Below, in pieces: positions 1 to 12,715 of a DNA stretch of 64,000 nt. Positions within the stretch are counted from its first letter, which is position 1. Every line of letters starts with the position of its first letter. The stretch comes from Rhynchonema sp. JSB1_4. Its lineage: Eukaryota; Nematoda; Chromadorea; Monhysterida; Xyalidae. The notes below the pieces were generated by a model, which saw nothing but the letters and a program-made list of their open reading frames with translations, was not told where the DNA came from and made no database searches. Made by a program: the position numbers and the translations under genes. The stretch covers positions 20,562-84,561 of the forward strand of contig JASAMV010007725.1 in the NCBI GenBank assembly GCA_030248065.1, given 5' to 3'.

Positions 1-3000
1 TTTTCTAGAGTTACTTATGAAACATAGTTTCTGAAGCGCACCCTATTTCAATCCACATTAGCGCCACAGTGGGGCACTTTCGTGAATAAACAACAAACAA
101 ACGCAAATTGTTTTTGTGAAACGTGGTTTTTTCGTCATGCAGGGTTCGTGAGGACAAGATTCATGTGGAGAAAAAAAGGGCTTTCGGTTGTTCACCGCCA
201 AGATACATCTACAGTATGTACAGTAGTTCAGGAACCAGGCCAAAGTGCCAATTCAATAAAGTTTCGGTGGACCCAGATGTGTTGGTAAGGATGCATTACA
301 CCTATACGTATACAGTATTTACACAATGAATATATGCCATCACTCTAAATGCCCGTTTCCAGTGACGCGGTCGTTTTCTACGACTGCGGTGCAATCAATG
401 TTTTCGGGCTTCCACAATGCGGCTCGACTACCACAAGAAACTGAACCGCATCACTGGAAACAGGCCTTCACTGGTGGCCTTTTTTCTACTTCTCTGAATC
501 CTGCGTGACCCGAAAACACGAGGGCGTCAAATTTTAACTCAGTCGTCTAGAATTTCCCGAAACGGTTGCCAAAAATACATATCCGCATGTTTAATGCGGC
601 AACGGCTTCTCCCTTGGAATATGCACGCGCGCATGACCAGTTGCTTGGAACGTGCGTGGCTGTTCAAAGCAACGGTGTATTACGATTTTGAACGAAACAA
701 ACATTGAGCCTTCGCGGAGCACCTCACTCATTTGGCATGTGCAATAGAGAAGAGAATACCTGTAATTGTTTTCTGGTTTTGGTCTAGCGAAGAGTCCTAT
801 ATCCTTTTATAAGTGTGGCTCCGGTTGCGCGGAACGATCCATCCGCAACAGACAAACTTCCTGCCTCGGATCAGTTTGTTCTGTTCCGGGTGCGCATCAC
901 ACTTCCAGGAGGTTATTATTCTTGAAACCGTGGTTGACGGCATCATCTTCTCAGAAAAAACTGTAGTACAGTGACCAAACCCGGTGACCGTGCTCAACTA
1001 CACAGGATTACAAGTGACATACATACATACTGAATACGTAACGCGCATCGTATCCCATATTGTCTGGTATTATGTACCCTATGTGGTCGCAAGCCAATAA
1101 CCGGGGCATGAAAACACAATTAAGCCAACGTCTACGAACAAAAAAAATGTGCGCCAGACCACGTGCACCTGCAGTATACTTGACAGGCGCGGTTGTCTTT
1201 GTCTGCTCATGATGACCAGTAAGCACATATTGGCACGCTTTACCGTTTTAGGTTTGGCAGCTCATATTTCAATTGTCTGACCCCAGTAAAGAAATTGTTT
1301 TGAACGTTGGATGCAGCCCTGGCTCAGATATGGATCGTTTCTGCAAAGGAATTGCACCTGGCAGACACAACCTTGTGTTTGAGTGCGACTGTTCAAACGT
1401 GACCTTTCTTCTGCCAACTGGTATTACTGCTTTGGTGTTCCAAACCTGAACCGAACAGAATGCTGAAGCGAACCCGCCCGATTACTCAGGCCAGGTATAT
1501 GTATACATGCACTGTAATTGGTGCTCCGATTCAAAATACAAACAGAAACGAACAAAATTTTATGTCACATGAGCTGGTATTTTGGTCGGCAACAAAACAA
1601 GATACGGACAGAGACATCCATAAATTGGATTATAGTGTTCCAGCGTGCACAATCACGGAGCTCGTTTGTTATGGCCAGGGATGGGCACCGTGCGGAACGG
1701 TGATTTTGGGAATATTGGCTGGCTGCATTATGCAGCTATGTACTTTGATGGGCTTATTTCTTCACCAGAAAAAAAAACGATGTCATAGACCTCAGGGCTG
1801 TCATCTGGCAAACTGAATAAAATTTCGAAAAAGATGTGCGGTGCACGCGCATCCCCAGTGGATTGTTTTGCGAGACTGACTTCATGGTGCGCAGCAACTG
1901 AGATTATGAGGGAAATGGTCGTAGACATATTAGAATCGTAGAATGACCGGATCAACCCAGGATCGGGTTGTAACATGAATTTTTAATCTGGTTTCTATCT
2001 TAAGTTGTTACTCAAAAGGACAACACGAGCGGCTGTCAAGCTTCTTGTTGTAGTGTAGATACGCAGTGCGATTATTTTATAAAATGAGGTTGGCTATGGT
2101 GGTATACTTTTAGCGAGGTCTGCACTGAGTAATGAGTAAACCGTTATTGAATCCGATGCACGCACAGTTGGACGAGTGAGAGGTCTTGCACGATAATGAG
2201 CTACATATGTACAGCTGACAAGTATTCCACAATCCAAGAACTGCTGCAGCCCACCGGCCTCACAGTCTCGAAATTGTCGCGCGTTGCATAATAGATTAGG
2301 TTCAAAGCTGTACCACGTACATGTATTCACATGCGAAGCATCGACCACGAAAACGCAGCTTTCAGGAACTTTTTTTTAGCAAAACTCCAGAGAAGATAAT
2401 GGATTCATATATTATAGGGAGAAAGGAAAAAAATGCATAACTACCGATAAAAATATAATGAGCAGTTTTCATAAAACGGAACTGTGCCAAGCGCCGGCGT
2501 AGTCAACCAGTTTGACCCTGTTTCATAGTCGTTGGGTATGAACTCCATTTTCACGGATAGTTTGAACTCGGTCATGAGAGCTAAACAGGTGGGGTCCTGT
2601 TCACTGTGTTTTATTTATGCATGAAAACATAGACGGTTCACTCCCATGTAGGTCGCTTTTGAAAAGAACGATAAAAACTTATTAGGTGTCACTGTGTTGG
2701 TGCATAAATGAAACAGAACCACAGTGACGGTCTTGCACTGCGGTACCCACAAATTACGGTTAGGGAACATTTTCAACTTATCGAACACTCGCATGGAGTT
2801 CACAGAAGCCGGGTTTTCTAATAAATTCGGTTCATGCGACCTGGCCTATAAATGTGCGAAAAAACACATTGGCAGCTGTCTACTTTTAGACAGGAGTAGC
2901 ACCATATTCGCGATTTCACAAAAAAACAGCACAGATTGAATACCTGCGCTCCATATCCATTTATAAGCGCATTAAAGTTATTGTGTGAAATCTCAAGGAT

Positions 3001-4465
3001 TGATGGGGCTCCGACAACGAGCTCGAATCTCTCACGATGGGAGAGTTATCAGCGGGCTGACTCGTGATGGCAGCATGTCATGCGACTGCAGTGACAAGGA
3101 AAAAATGACAAAAAGTGGTGGTCGGCAGAGGGCTTGAACCTGCACGTTCAGTCGTCTGGATGTGGCATGGAACCGAAGGTTTCCACTTTTCTGGAGGCTT
3201 ATAACTCACTGAACTCGAGGGCTGTGGTATGTAACAGCTTCATTTAAAGCTACCGGAGCTGTAATATGTAGTTGGGTTTAATTTTGGAAAAGAATGATTT
3301 TCCACTTTAACCTCTCCGGGGGTCGAAGTGGAAATATCCGGCACACAGGCTGAGACCAGCGGGGCCGCCCGCGGAGTGCGGTAACTGTCATAAACGCGCG
3401 CATTGCGCTGAACCTCCAAAGGGCACATTAATCCCGCCAAATTGGTGCTCCGTCGTCGCTCCAGGACGGCGCAACTGAAGGATTTGTACACCCAAGAAAC
3501 AGCACCTAAATTAATACCAGATCTAGGTGGTTGGTTTGGTGTCCCATGTCACACTAAATGTCGCCAAATTGGGAACTTTGACCGAAAAGCGGAGGCTGGA
3601 AAACAAGGCCAGCCCGGTTGTGGGAAAGAGGCAGCGCTGAGCGAAACGGATATTGCAGGATAATGGCAGGGCCTGATCAAGAAAGGCACGTCCGCTGATA
3701 TCTTTGATGACCAAAATGACAATACAAGTGTGATTTGACGGGATGGTGAAACAAGTACTGAGCGGGAAGTAGTCGAAGGCGGCAGGCACCTAATTATTGT
3801 CCTTGCTAATACGATTCGTTGTGTGCAATATGACACGTTGTTTTTTTTGAAAAGTGCATATAGTTATCTGTTTCCGACCACAAGTGCGCGCTCCAGCCAC
3901 AAATTACTTTGCGATGTCCGATTACAAACCTACTACTACAGCTAGTGTCGCCACGCCATGGAGCTTCTGGCAAGCCTTGGCTTAGGTTGCACTTATTCTC
4001 AGGCTTAGACTTAGCCTCACACCAATGTATTTCATAAGTGTCAGTGCAGCCTAAGCCCAAGCCTGAGCTTGAAAAAGAAACCAAATTAGTGCCAATGCTA
4101 GGGTTGATTTAACATGGCAACATGAGCTATGGTAGAGCCGAAAAGTACGTAAGTTCAAGGACAAACTGAGCGGTTCAGCGAAGAGACATGTTTCAAGTCT
4201 AAAAACAGAGGCTAAAATGTTACAGCCAAAAGAAAAGGCTGCTTTATTTTTGTCTGATCTTTCAATAATAGCACCTTACCATACCTGTACGATCAATCAT
4301 AAAAGGTACAAAATGCGAAATTTTATTTACAAACTTCGGTTTTTTGGGACATTAAAATGGAACAACCATCAGTAATTGACTATAAAACTGAATCACTAAA
4401 CGAGCTTATGCCAGAGTCAGAGTATTACAAAAATTTACGCGCTTCACAATTCAAATCTGAGCTCC
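1..4465. other. non-coding stretch, no gene recognised
   Basis: I find no family-level protein similarity, splice-linked exon chain or RNA gene here. The longest open frame (1460-1816, +, 118 codons) has no recognisable motif and is probably chance. A weak imperfect inverted repeat lies near 2600-2735. A hexamer-periodic tract at about 3968-4075 is listed separately. Confidence 0.6.
3968..4075. repeat. degenerate hexamer tract (AAGCCT/AGGCTT-like)
   Basis: Short runs of GCTTAG, AGGCTT and GCCTAA with roughly six-base spacing flank a central gap. The unit AAGCCT is a rotation of GCCTAA, which is the complement of TTAGGC. The tract is too degenerate to be a functional telomere; it may be an eroded interstitial array or a simple low-complexity repeat. 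Confidence 0.4.
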
Positions 4466-4739
4466 AATTACGTGGCGAACGGGCAATTGAGCAAACCACA
4501 TTTGAGCAAGCCCACTTTGAGCAAGTGAAAAAGAGCAGAGTCAAAAGAGCAGAACCTAAACACGAATAGACATAAGCCTGAGCCTAAGCCCAAACACAAA
4601 ACTAATCTCAAGTGTAAGCCTAAGCATGATACCAAAATCAGCGTAAGCCATTGGAACAAAATAAGTGCTCTGTTCTTTTTCACTTGCTCAAAGTGGTCTT
4701 GCTCAAATGTGCTTTGCTCAATTGCCCGGCCACCAATTA
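4466..4739. mobile_element. foldback MITE with hexamer-repeat core
   Basis: Near-identical inverted arms of about 75 bp face each other. The left arm carries GGCAATTGAGCAAACCACA at about 4482, and the complement of the same string begins at about 4731. Between the arms is a period-six tract of AAGCCT-like units (about 4570-4655). No clear target duplication is visible. An open frame crossing the left arm (4357-4569) is incidental. Confidence 0.6.
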
Positions 4740-5338
4740 CACGATGTGAATTTTGGCCAACCATCACAAGTCAAGAACATGGATAGGAGCTAAGGAGCCC
4801 CGTGGTATGCGTACAGATCAATTGACAACGCACGGACACAAAATGAATAAATATGGATGGGATATAAGCATCGCTGACGAAAACAATGATGTTGAGATAT
4901 ATGAAACATCATAAAGACAAACGTGGGAGTGAATGAACAACATTGCATAAGTTTGGTAGATTTCAATTCAGCAAAATCGTAGACGTAAAAAACACCTGCA
5001 AGTTAGCATTATTAGCGAGTTAAAATAAGGAGGAACGATGAGTTACTACAACAATCACCATGCAATTAATTGCTTCGGACAATATTAAGATTAAGAAAAT
5101 TGACAAAATACAGAAACAACGAAACACTTTGTGGTATACTTTGACCTGCCCTTGTTTTCAAAAACATAATCCGCATGAATATTGGTCGCACAATGACTTT
5201 ATAAGAATTGGTAAAATTTTTTTCCTGAATCGTGAAGCAGGATAGTGACGGGGCAATGACGTTGCGTTGCGCGATCACACACAAAGTATGCAGTAAAGAG
5301 AATGTTTCAGACCTGCGGCAACGTGGTTGATCTGCTAT
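4740..5338. other. non-coding gap between two foldback elements
   Basis: I see no gene. The sequence is AT-rich and holds one copy of the enriched octamer TGAAACAT (about 4891) and one of its complement (about 5302). Confidence 0.5.
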
Positions 5339-5850
5339 AGGCAATCCAGCCGCTGATGTCACCGCCGCGAAATCTACAGTATACCAGAGTCTGAGCCATT
5401 ACACCGTTTTTCGACTTATACATGAAGCGATTTTCCTTAGTTCAATGTTTCATGCCACGCAGCTGAGTACTGTGTGAGCCGAATGGCTCTAAAGAGGTAC
5501 AATTTTATAACACATGGAATTTTTCTTTGGGCCACAGTTTAAGATAGAGTTGCTCCACTAATTTTGACCAGCGTAAAAGTTATTCCTCTACAGCTAATGA
5601 ACATCTTTTACGCTGGCCGAAATTAGTGGAGCAACTCTATCTCAAACTGTGACCCAAAGAAAAATTCCCTGTGTTGTAAAATGGTACCTAGCTCAGATAG
5701 AGCACTCAGCTCAGCCGCGTGGCTGAAAAGCAGCCTGAAACATCGAACTACGTAAATATCGCTTCATGTCTAAGTCGAGAAGCGGTTGAACATCTCAGCC
5801 TCTGGTATACTGTAGATTTCGCGGCGGTGACATCAGCGGCTAGATTGCCT
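5339..5850. mobile_element. two-tier foldback MITE (AGGCAATCC family), copy 1
   Basis: The outer terminal inverted repeats start AGGCAATCCAGCCGCTGATG, and the matching end is GATTGCCT at 5850. Inside is a tighter hairpin, about 5495-5689, whose arms begin AGGTACAATTTTATAACAC and contain AGAGTTGCTCCACTAATTT. A second copy lies at 28929-29360. Flanking bases do not give an exact target duplication. It encodes nothing. Confidence 0.75.
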
Positions 5851-6549
5851 TTAGATTATTTTCAGCTGCAAATGTTTTGTGAGAATCACAAATAGCACAG
5901 TAGTTAAGAGTGAGTGAACGTGAAAATCAGGATTGATTTGATGAATTCTTATATGGTTATTGTGCGACCAATACCAACTCAGCCCAGTTATTTAGCACAA
6001 TCCATTAAAAGTAAAAAACTCGTATTATTTGCAGGTTTTTTGGAAGTTTCGAAGATAACAACAAAATATATTAACTTGTTCAATCGTCAGCTTTATGTGA
6101 CATGGGTGGGAATTCATTGCGATCATTCAAACGCAGACGATCCGCCGCTGACGTCACGTCGTGCACAGCCGCTGCAAGGGGGAAAGATTTTAACAGTTTG
6201 ATTGCGGTTATGTCGTACTTGGTGAGCATAAAACAGTCGAAACTCAAAGGACAAGCACAGTAGTGCCACAATTCGTCCGCGATACAAACTGCGGATTGAA
6301 TGCAGCAACATAACTGCTCGTTTTTGGCAGCTGAGCGTCGTCGTAAAACACAAGACTAGAACATGTGACAGTCAACGCAGCACATGACTTGGGTTTGGAC
6401 TAGACAAGGTAAGGATCAAAGCGAAGTGAGCTGAACAGTGTCGTGAGATGAGAAGTAATACAGCATTTAGTTCCGTCCGAAACCAAGGAGGTGTGAGGTT
6501 CAACCCGGGTTGTGGTCTCAGTGTCAACAATCCGTTTATTAGCGATTTG
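5851..6549. other. non-coding region downstream of the WIPI gene
   Basis: No coding similarity was found. It contains the WIPI polyadenylation signal near its right end. GC-richer stretches at about 6130-6180 faintly resemble the neighbouring foldback ends. Confidence 0.5.
6535..6540 (-). promoter_or_regulatory. AATAAA polyadenylation signal of the WIPI gene
   Basis: An exact AATAAA on the minus strand lies 10 bases after the WIPI stop codon, so the 3' UTR would be very short. Confidence 0.6.
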
Positions 6550-9500
6550 CTAGTTGCGTTGCACCAGCGTCTCACCGGCGACAGTACTTATAGCAGTGCT
6601 ACCCGAGCAAGCAGCCGCATATGATGACCCACCAGGCGAACTGGCCGATGTTTCACTGGCCAATGGTGGAGAGCTGACGATGGCGCCGGTGCTCGGTGGC
6701 GCGGCGAATAACCTGAATGATCGTGTTTGAATCAGTGTCCATCTTTTTGCTTTTCAATCGATCAACTTGCTAAAATGCAAATAAACATCTGCAACAAAGG
6801 GCAGTCATTCTTAAGTGGAACATCAGCTGACTTACAGCAGCTCATAAATGATATCTGGATTTGTTCAATTTGCCGCTGCAGTTGTGCAAACTGGCAAAAA
6901 CAACCGTGCTGAAGATTTTTTCTTGAAACCAATACACGCAATACAATGTATTGATCACAAATTCTCACTCTAAAAGGATCACCCTGTTTACAAATTCTGC
7001 ACTTTGGTCTGACCTGATAGTTTCGAGACATTATGGCACGCTGTGCATTGCGAAACAATTCTGAGTGACGCTCGTCATGATCACGTCAAACATCAGGAAA
7101 ATATAAAGAACAAAGCTGCGTTCATCGGGGCACCGCACGGTTTGATAAGAAAATGAAACGACCATCACATCACTTGTTGTTCTTGACACACATTTGTGCC
7201 TCATCCCCAACCTGTGTTGTTTCATCAACGAGCATTCCCCACCAGTGATCTTGTCAACATTGTAAATGTACAAATATCCATCCGTGCATGCCACCATCAA
7301 ACGCAGCGCTCTGTTCACTCTGCGAAAAATATCAGCATTAGATTGTAAAGTGAGAATCAGTTGAATTCCCAACCAAACCAACTCCTGCAATGCGAGCACA
7401 GTGCGTTTCTCCGTGGCCACCGCTGGCAGCTTGGCCGTCGCGAACGCACGATCCTGAAAACAGGCATTGTCCCACTTTGTGATCAAATGTTTCGTTGTTT
7501 CGTCAATTGAACGCGTTGCTCTTTTCATGCAACGCGTAATATAGTAAATTTCCAAATTCGCTGCCTCACAGTAAAATACGCCCCATAGTTAATGTCAAGT
7601 TATAAACCCGAACGCTAACCATGCGCGGTTCTGAAACATTGCGCGCAGCTGCCTAGCTGGCTGGCAAGCTGCGTGTGTGTTGGCTGTCTGAATGTTTCAC
7701 AAGTTGATTTTCGGGTTTAGAACCTGACATTAACTATGGGGCGTATACTTTACTGTGCGGCAGCGAATTTGGAAATTTACTATACCATTTTGTGGCTTTC
7801 ATAACGTACCATCAAACCAAAAGAAACGTTAGTTTGATTATGCTGACCTGTTGCAGAATATCTGTCATGTGCGCTGGCAGGTAGGCGGACGCCGTCTTCT
7901 GCACGTAATCCATCCAGCCGGGCGACTGCGCCGACGTTTGTTCATCATCGCTTCTGAAAAATAAAACAATCGTAAAATCTGAAAAAAAATTAAGGTATCC
8001 GGTTTCGCTGATATTGCATGCGAGAATGACTAGCTTGAATCAGAAATACTCGCTACTAATATCGCAACAATGGGGAACTGAACGACATCATTCTAAACAA
8101 GACACATTATCAAACAAAACTGCAAAATTAGTAAAATATTTTTCATATAATTCAATGAAAATGTCGAAAATTATGACCTGTTTCCAGACACATCGGTCGG
8201 ATCGTGTTTATGCTGATGTTGTGGGTCCAGTTTAAATATGTGCACGGTCTCAGTGTTGCTTGACGTGGACAAAAACTGAAAATATAACAAATAACTTTGA
8301 AATATAATAAAAAAGAAAATAACAACCCCAATTCTCCCAACCATTCCATCGCCACTGAACGCCAGCGAGTTGATATGCACGCAACGTTTGACGCCACGTC
8401 GGAATTCAAACAGTTTATCACCAGTTGGAACACTGAACACTCGGATAACGGTGCCCTGAGACGAAAAGATGAGATCTGGCATGAAAACACAATTTAACAT
8501 AATCATAGGAAGTGGATAAAACGTACTTTTTCTGATGCCGTTGCAATTTTAGAGCCATCCGCGGCGAACCGCAGAGCCGCCAGCGGTCCGTCGTGTGCGG
8601 GAATCATTGACACGGCTTGCTGCAACAAATGTGGATTTAACATTTTAGAAATTAGTGTAGTTTTGTTTTATTGGCAAGGTTTCGGATAAAGTTGCGACAA
8701 AAAGTCAAAATCAAACGTAGCCCTTCACACCCTAGGCTGGTATATTCAAAACGGCATGAATGAGATTTGGGCGTAAGCTCGGTGTTAATGAGCTAACGAC
8801 ACGGCAGGTTTCCTATTTACACCAATCTCACATCTACCGAGCGCACAACTGCCATTCGTGCCGTTCCGAAAATTCCAGCCCTAGTCATTCACATGTGAAA
8901 CATCAACCCTTTCACGATGCTGTCATCAATCATAAACGTTCATAGACAATCATTTTTTGTACATCCGTGCAAAACACACTTGGAAAACCTGCTGTGGCTC
9001 AAATGCAGCAAGGCAAATTAGCACAAGGCATCAAAAACAGATTTCGCGAAATGCGCGACAAATAGCAAATCGTACCAGATTCGCAGCATCGAATATCTGC
9101 ACTTCGCCCATTGTGGATGAGCCCGGATAGGCGAGATAGCTGCACTCGGCTGCTGTCAGATCACAGATTCCTGAGAAATACAGAATCCGAAAGAAAATGG
9201 TACAAGGGCGTACAAAAACGAAGAGAAAAGCATACCATGTGCATTTGGTGGCGTGTCGCGTATTGTGTGCAGCACCTTCATGTCACGAATGTTGTGGATG
9301 AACAACGACTCTTCCAAACACACAACCACGCGCTGAAAAGTCAAGGAATTGGTCAGCTGATCACTTGGACAATGCTGTCTATCACCAAACTAATGGACAA
9401 AGACAAATTGCATCTAAGTGTGTATACTATTGACATTGACACTTATTGATGTCGATGAATGATGACTGAAACACGCTGGGACAGGAAGGCAGACGGCGAG

Positions 9501-10039
9501 CTGAGTTACGTTTCAAAGACGGGCAATTAACGAAAGTTGTTCTCTCGAAGTAAACAAACCAAGGAAACTAACGAATCGATTCAATTTCACAGCCAGTATC
9601 GTGTTAGCATAACTGTGCGCACAGATTTCATTGTCTTTGAGAAAGTGACAGACGCGCAGTTTGCGTGGTGCGGTCAGTGAGACCATGGTTAGAAGGCTGG
9701 ATGAGAAGAGACGTTCGATCAGGCACACGTCCTCCACAGCTGAAAACAGTTTATGGTGCCTATTTCATGTTCTTGCGCTTTTTGTATTTTCTCAAATTAT
9801 TTGTTCGTTTAATTTGTTGACAACACTAACCAGCTTCATGAATATTCTCGATATCTTCGGCATTCTTGATCGTGTAAAGGCGATAGTATTTGTGCGTGCC
9901 GATTGCCAGCGAGCTGAAAAAGTCAAAAAAATTTCTTTCGATTCTGTGTGAAAAATGTGAAGTATTGATCACTTTTCGATTTTTACCTGGCATCTTGGTT
10001 AAAATTCACGAAAAGCACGTCCTGTGATGTCGTGGCCAT
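6550..10039 (-). CDS. WIPI2: WIPI/Atg18 phosphoinositide-binding WD-repeat protein
   Basis: Beta-propeller that binds PI3P on nascent autophagosome membranes and helps recruit the ATG16L1 conjugation machinery (family knowledge). Twelve exons on the minus strand: 10039-9987, 9913-9831, 9739-9573, 9332-9236, 9170-9076, 8619-8527, 8455-8342, 8275-8178, 7953-7848, 7453-7383, 7319-7212, 6712-6550. All phases close to 415 residues, close to animal WIPI1/2. Diagnostic strings are [12 protein letters not shown] with the FRRG lipid-binding motif at about residues 214-217, [31 protein letters not shown] and [12 protein letters not shown]. The start [16 protein letters not shown] fits the family N-terminus. 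The last exon is a Ser/Ala-rich tail, the least certain part. Intron 9 holds a MITE. Whether it is the WIPI1 or WIPI2 type cannot be settled here; WIPI2 is the closer match by eye. Confidence 0.93.
7540..7784. mobile_element. TA-flanked foldback MITE inside WIPI intron 9
   Basis: Inverted repeats of about 60 bp start TATAGTAAATTTCCAAATTC and end with the complement at 7784. They include ACGCCCCATAGTTAATGTCA on the left and its complement near 7735. The ends sit on TATA, compatible with a TA target duplication as in Tc1/mariner-type elements. The element lies wholly within an intron and should be spliced out. Confidence 0.7.
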
Positions 10040-10569
10040 GCTTTGTTGGTCGTTTCAATAATTTATTGGACTGTTTCTGCAAGACAGATTGCAAACATCA
10101 ACAGATTTCAAGTTGACTTGCAATGAAAATGTCATTTTCATCCTGAAACCGCAGCCAGACCGCTCGTCATAACAATGAACCACCCTGTAGCAACGCCTGT
10201 TTCAGATCACGTGCAGTCTGCAGTGCAATACCGGGCAACTGGTTTTGTGATGCGGCTGCTAGTACGCCTGACTTGGCAAGGACTGATGTTTCGCTGATCA
10301 GAGCGTTGTCGGCCGGGGCAAGGACGGCACAAGAGAAGGCAGTATTGATTGATAAAAATTGATACAAGACAGTGCCTGGTTGTCTGTTATGTCGCAAAAA
10401 TGCACGGTGTCTGTGCCACATTTGGGCGAACCGAACCGAACATTGATAAGTGACCTCATCGACGATGCTGCACAATCAAGGGCCAAGCTTCAGTCAAAAT
10501 GTCAACCAGCATCCAACATCATCACGTCACTTGATCATGCATGAATGACTGACTGAACTGTAGGACGAC
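10040..10569. promoter_or_regulatory. shared divergent promoter region, WIPI and acid phosphatase
   Basis: A 530-bp interval separates two start codons pointing away from each other. It must contain the 5' UTRs and promoters of both genes. I see no TATA box or named operator that I would defend. Minus-strand open frames here (10167-10475) show no family similarity. Confidence 0.5.
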
Positions 10570-12715
10570 ATGAGAGTCTCCTCCTTATTCTGGTCAATTA
10601 TGAGTTGTTCCAACTGGATCAACCCACCTGTCTGGTCTCGCAAACTTTACGTTTACGGGTGCGCCCTATTGATGTGCTTTCGATGCGTCGCATCAACGAA
10701 CTTTGGATCGCAACGACCGCCACCAACCCTGCGATTTGTGCATGCCATCTGGCGGCATGGGGATCGGTCGCCGGTGCAGGGTTATCCGACGGATGTGCAG
10801 AATCCAGAATCTAGTTGGCCACAAGGCTTCGGTGAATTGACAACAAAAGGTGGGACAAAATTTTCCAGCTGACTTGTTTGCCCCCGAGTTTCTTTAATTC
10901 GTTGGTAATATCAAACAGGCATCCAAGAACAATTCGAGCTTGGCGAATGGTTGCGCGATCGCTACGCCAACTTTCTATCACCACAATATAAACAGAACGA
11001 GATCTACGTGCAATGCACGCAATTCAATCGAACAATGATGTCAGCGTTGAGTGTGCTAGCAGGCTTGTATCCACCAACTGGAGCACAATTATGGAATCCG
11101 GCAATCAAATGGCAACCGATACCTGTCCACACTGTGCCCATACCGGAATGTCCAGAAGGTCGCGAGATGGCCGATGACATGCACGCGCAGGCGATAGAAA
11201 TCGATGAAACATTCGAGGTTTGGATTGTGTTAGAAAGACTCCGAAGTCGTGACCTTGCGCACAAAATAAATTTTTGTATTTTAGAACTTGACGCAATTTA
11301 TCAGTCAGAAATCTGGCGTACCAATGAAGAGCTCGTCAGAAGTGGGTCGAATTTATGACACGTTGTTTTGTGAGAAACAGCACGAAGACGACCACCCCAT
11401 TATGGACTGGGTGAATCAAACGATTTGGCACAAGATCGAGAATCTCACCAGCTTGTGGTACGACGTGGGTGCGAGGTTGAATGAAGCGATGAAACTGTCG
11501 GGTCGATTGCTGCTCGACGAAATCATTGATCGGATGCAGCACCGAGCGGACACGCCCAATTGGCCTTTGAAATTCATGGCGTACTCAGGGGTTAGGTGAT
11601 GTTTCATCATTGTTTTACAGTATGCACACGCTGGGGTACCAAAGTTCATATCGCTATCGCCTTTGTTTCTTGCAGCACGACACGGATATCATAAATACGC
11701 TGTCAATACTCGGTGCGCAACGACCCGTGTTGATTCCACCGACTTCAACAACGATTCTATTGGAGCTACATGAAAATCCACTCAATGGATGGACTGTTCA
11801 GGTGTGATGTCGCGGCATTCAAGCAATAATCTTAGCCAAAAGGCAGTATAGTCCAGCCACGAACTCATGAGACGACTCTTTTTTAAAAGCTTGCTTGGCC
11901 AGATTCAAAAATGCTCCACGGTTTCGAAAAGCAAAAGAAAGAGATTGGGCTGAGAGAGATGATGACACGTTCCAGCTGGCTGACCTCAATTTGTTGCTGC
12001 GTGCTTACGCGAACAGCAACGTTCAATACATAAATGTTTTGGGAGTGAAAAGGGAACTTACGCACCGTGGTGGAGAGCGTGTTTTTACTAAATACGTGCG
12101 TTTCTCTTTCTTTTGTTTCCGAAATACGTGGAACCGGAACATTATTGGATCCGCACAAGCCAACTTCAAAAAAGTCGCCTCATGAGCTCGTGGTTGGACT
12201 ATACATACGCAGCACTACGACAGTCCTGTATCGAGCGAGTTGTTCTCAAGCATTGCTGGGTCTTTGCGCAAGCTCCGTGATAAACTTCAATGACCCATTC
12301 ATCTCATCTTCAGCTGTACCTCAAGAACTCGACCACTGCCACTCTCTACGATCTATCCATCCACGGCTGTCCCCATCCGTGTCAATTGTCGACGCTTCGT
12401 GATCGATTCGGCCCGTTACTGCTCAAAATGCCAGATTTTAATTTCGCATGCGGTGTTCGCTCCATTGCACATCAGATTCAACGCATCATACTGTTGCTGG
12501 GCATGGGCATTGTCCTTCTGCTCATAATAGTCATTTATGTTGGCCTCCTCCTGGTCTGGGACCGGACACCCGCTCCAGACTGTGTCTCACGGAAGACCGC
12601 AACACAAAGAACAGGCAGATTCAATGAAAATATTGGCGAATTCGAAATGACGGTAATCGACAGTGATCCTGGGAGCACTTCTGATGACGAAAAGGACAAC
12701 CAAGACGACGAATAG
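10570..12715 (+). CDS. membrane-anchored histidine acid phosphatase
   Basis: Hydrolyses phosphomonoesters at acid pH in the lysosome or outside the cell (histidine phosphatase clade 2, ACP2/ACPP-like). Five exons: 10570-10849, 10919-11217, 11285-11590, 11676-11801, 12314-12715, giving 470 residues in frame. The catalytic RHGDRSP is at residues 62-68, with His63 as the phospho-acceptor. The proton-donor HD pair is at residues 296-297 (SGHDTD), split across the exon 3/4 junction. The C-terminal lumenal part ends with Cys-containing strings (HGCPHPC, FACG). A hydrophobic helix at about 395-419 follows, then an acidic tail ([10 protein letters not shown]), as in lysosomal acid phosphatase. An N-terminal hydrophobic stretch at about 26-41 may be the signal sequence. 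The 512-bp fourth intron has no exon I can support. Confidence 0.92.

Noticed and set aside
1460..1816. 118-codon plus-strand frame
   Set aside because: No recognisable domain, no splice-linked neighbours, composition like surrounding intergenic DNA.
3115..3180. Possible tRNA because of a GGGCTTGAACC string
   Set aside because: No acceptor or anticodon stem pairs with it at the right distances.
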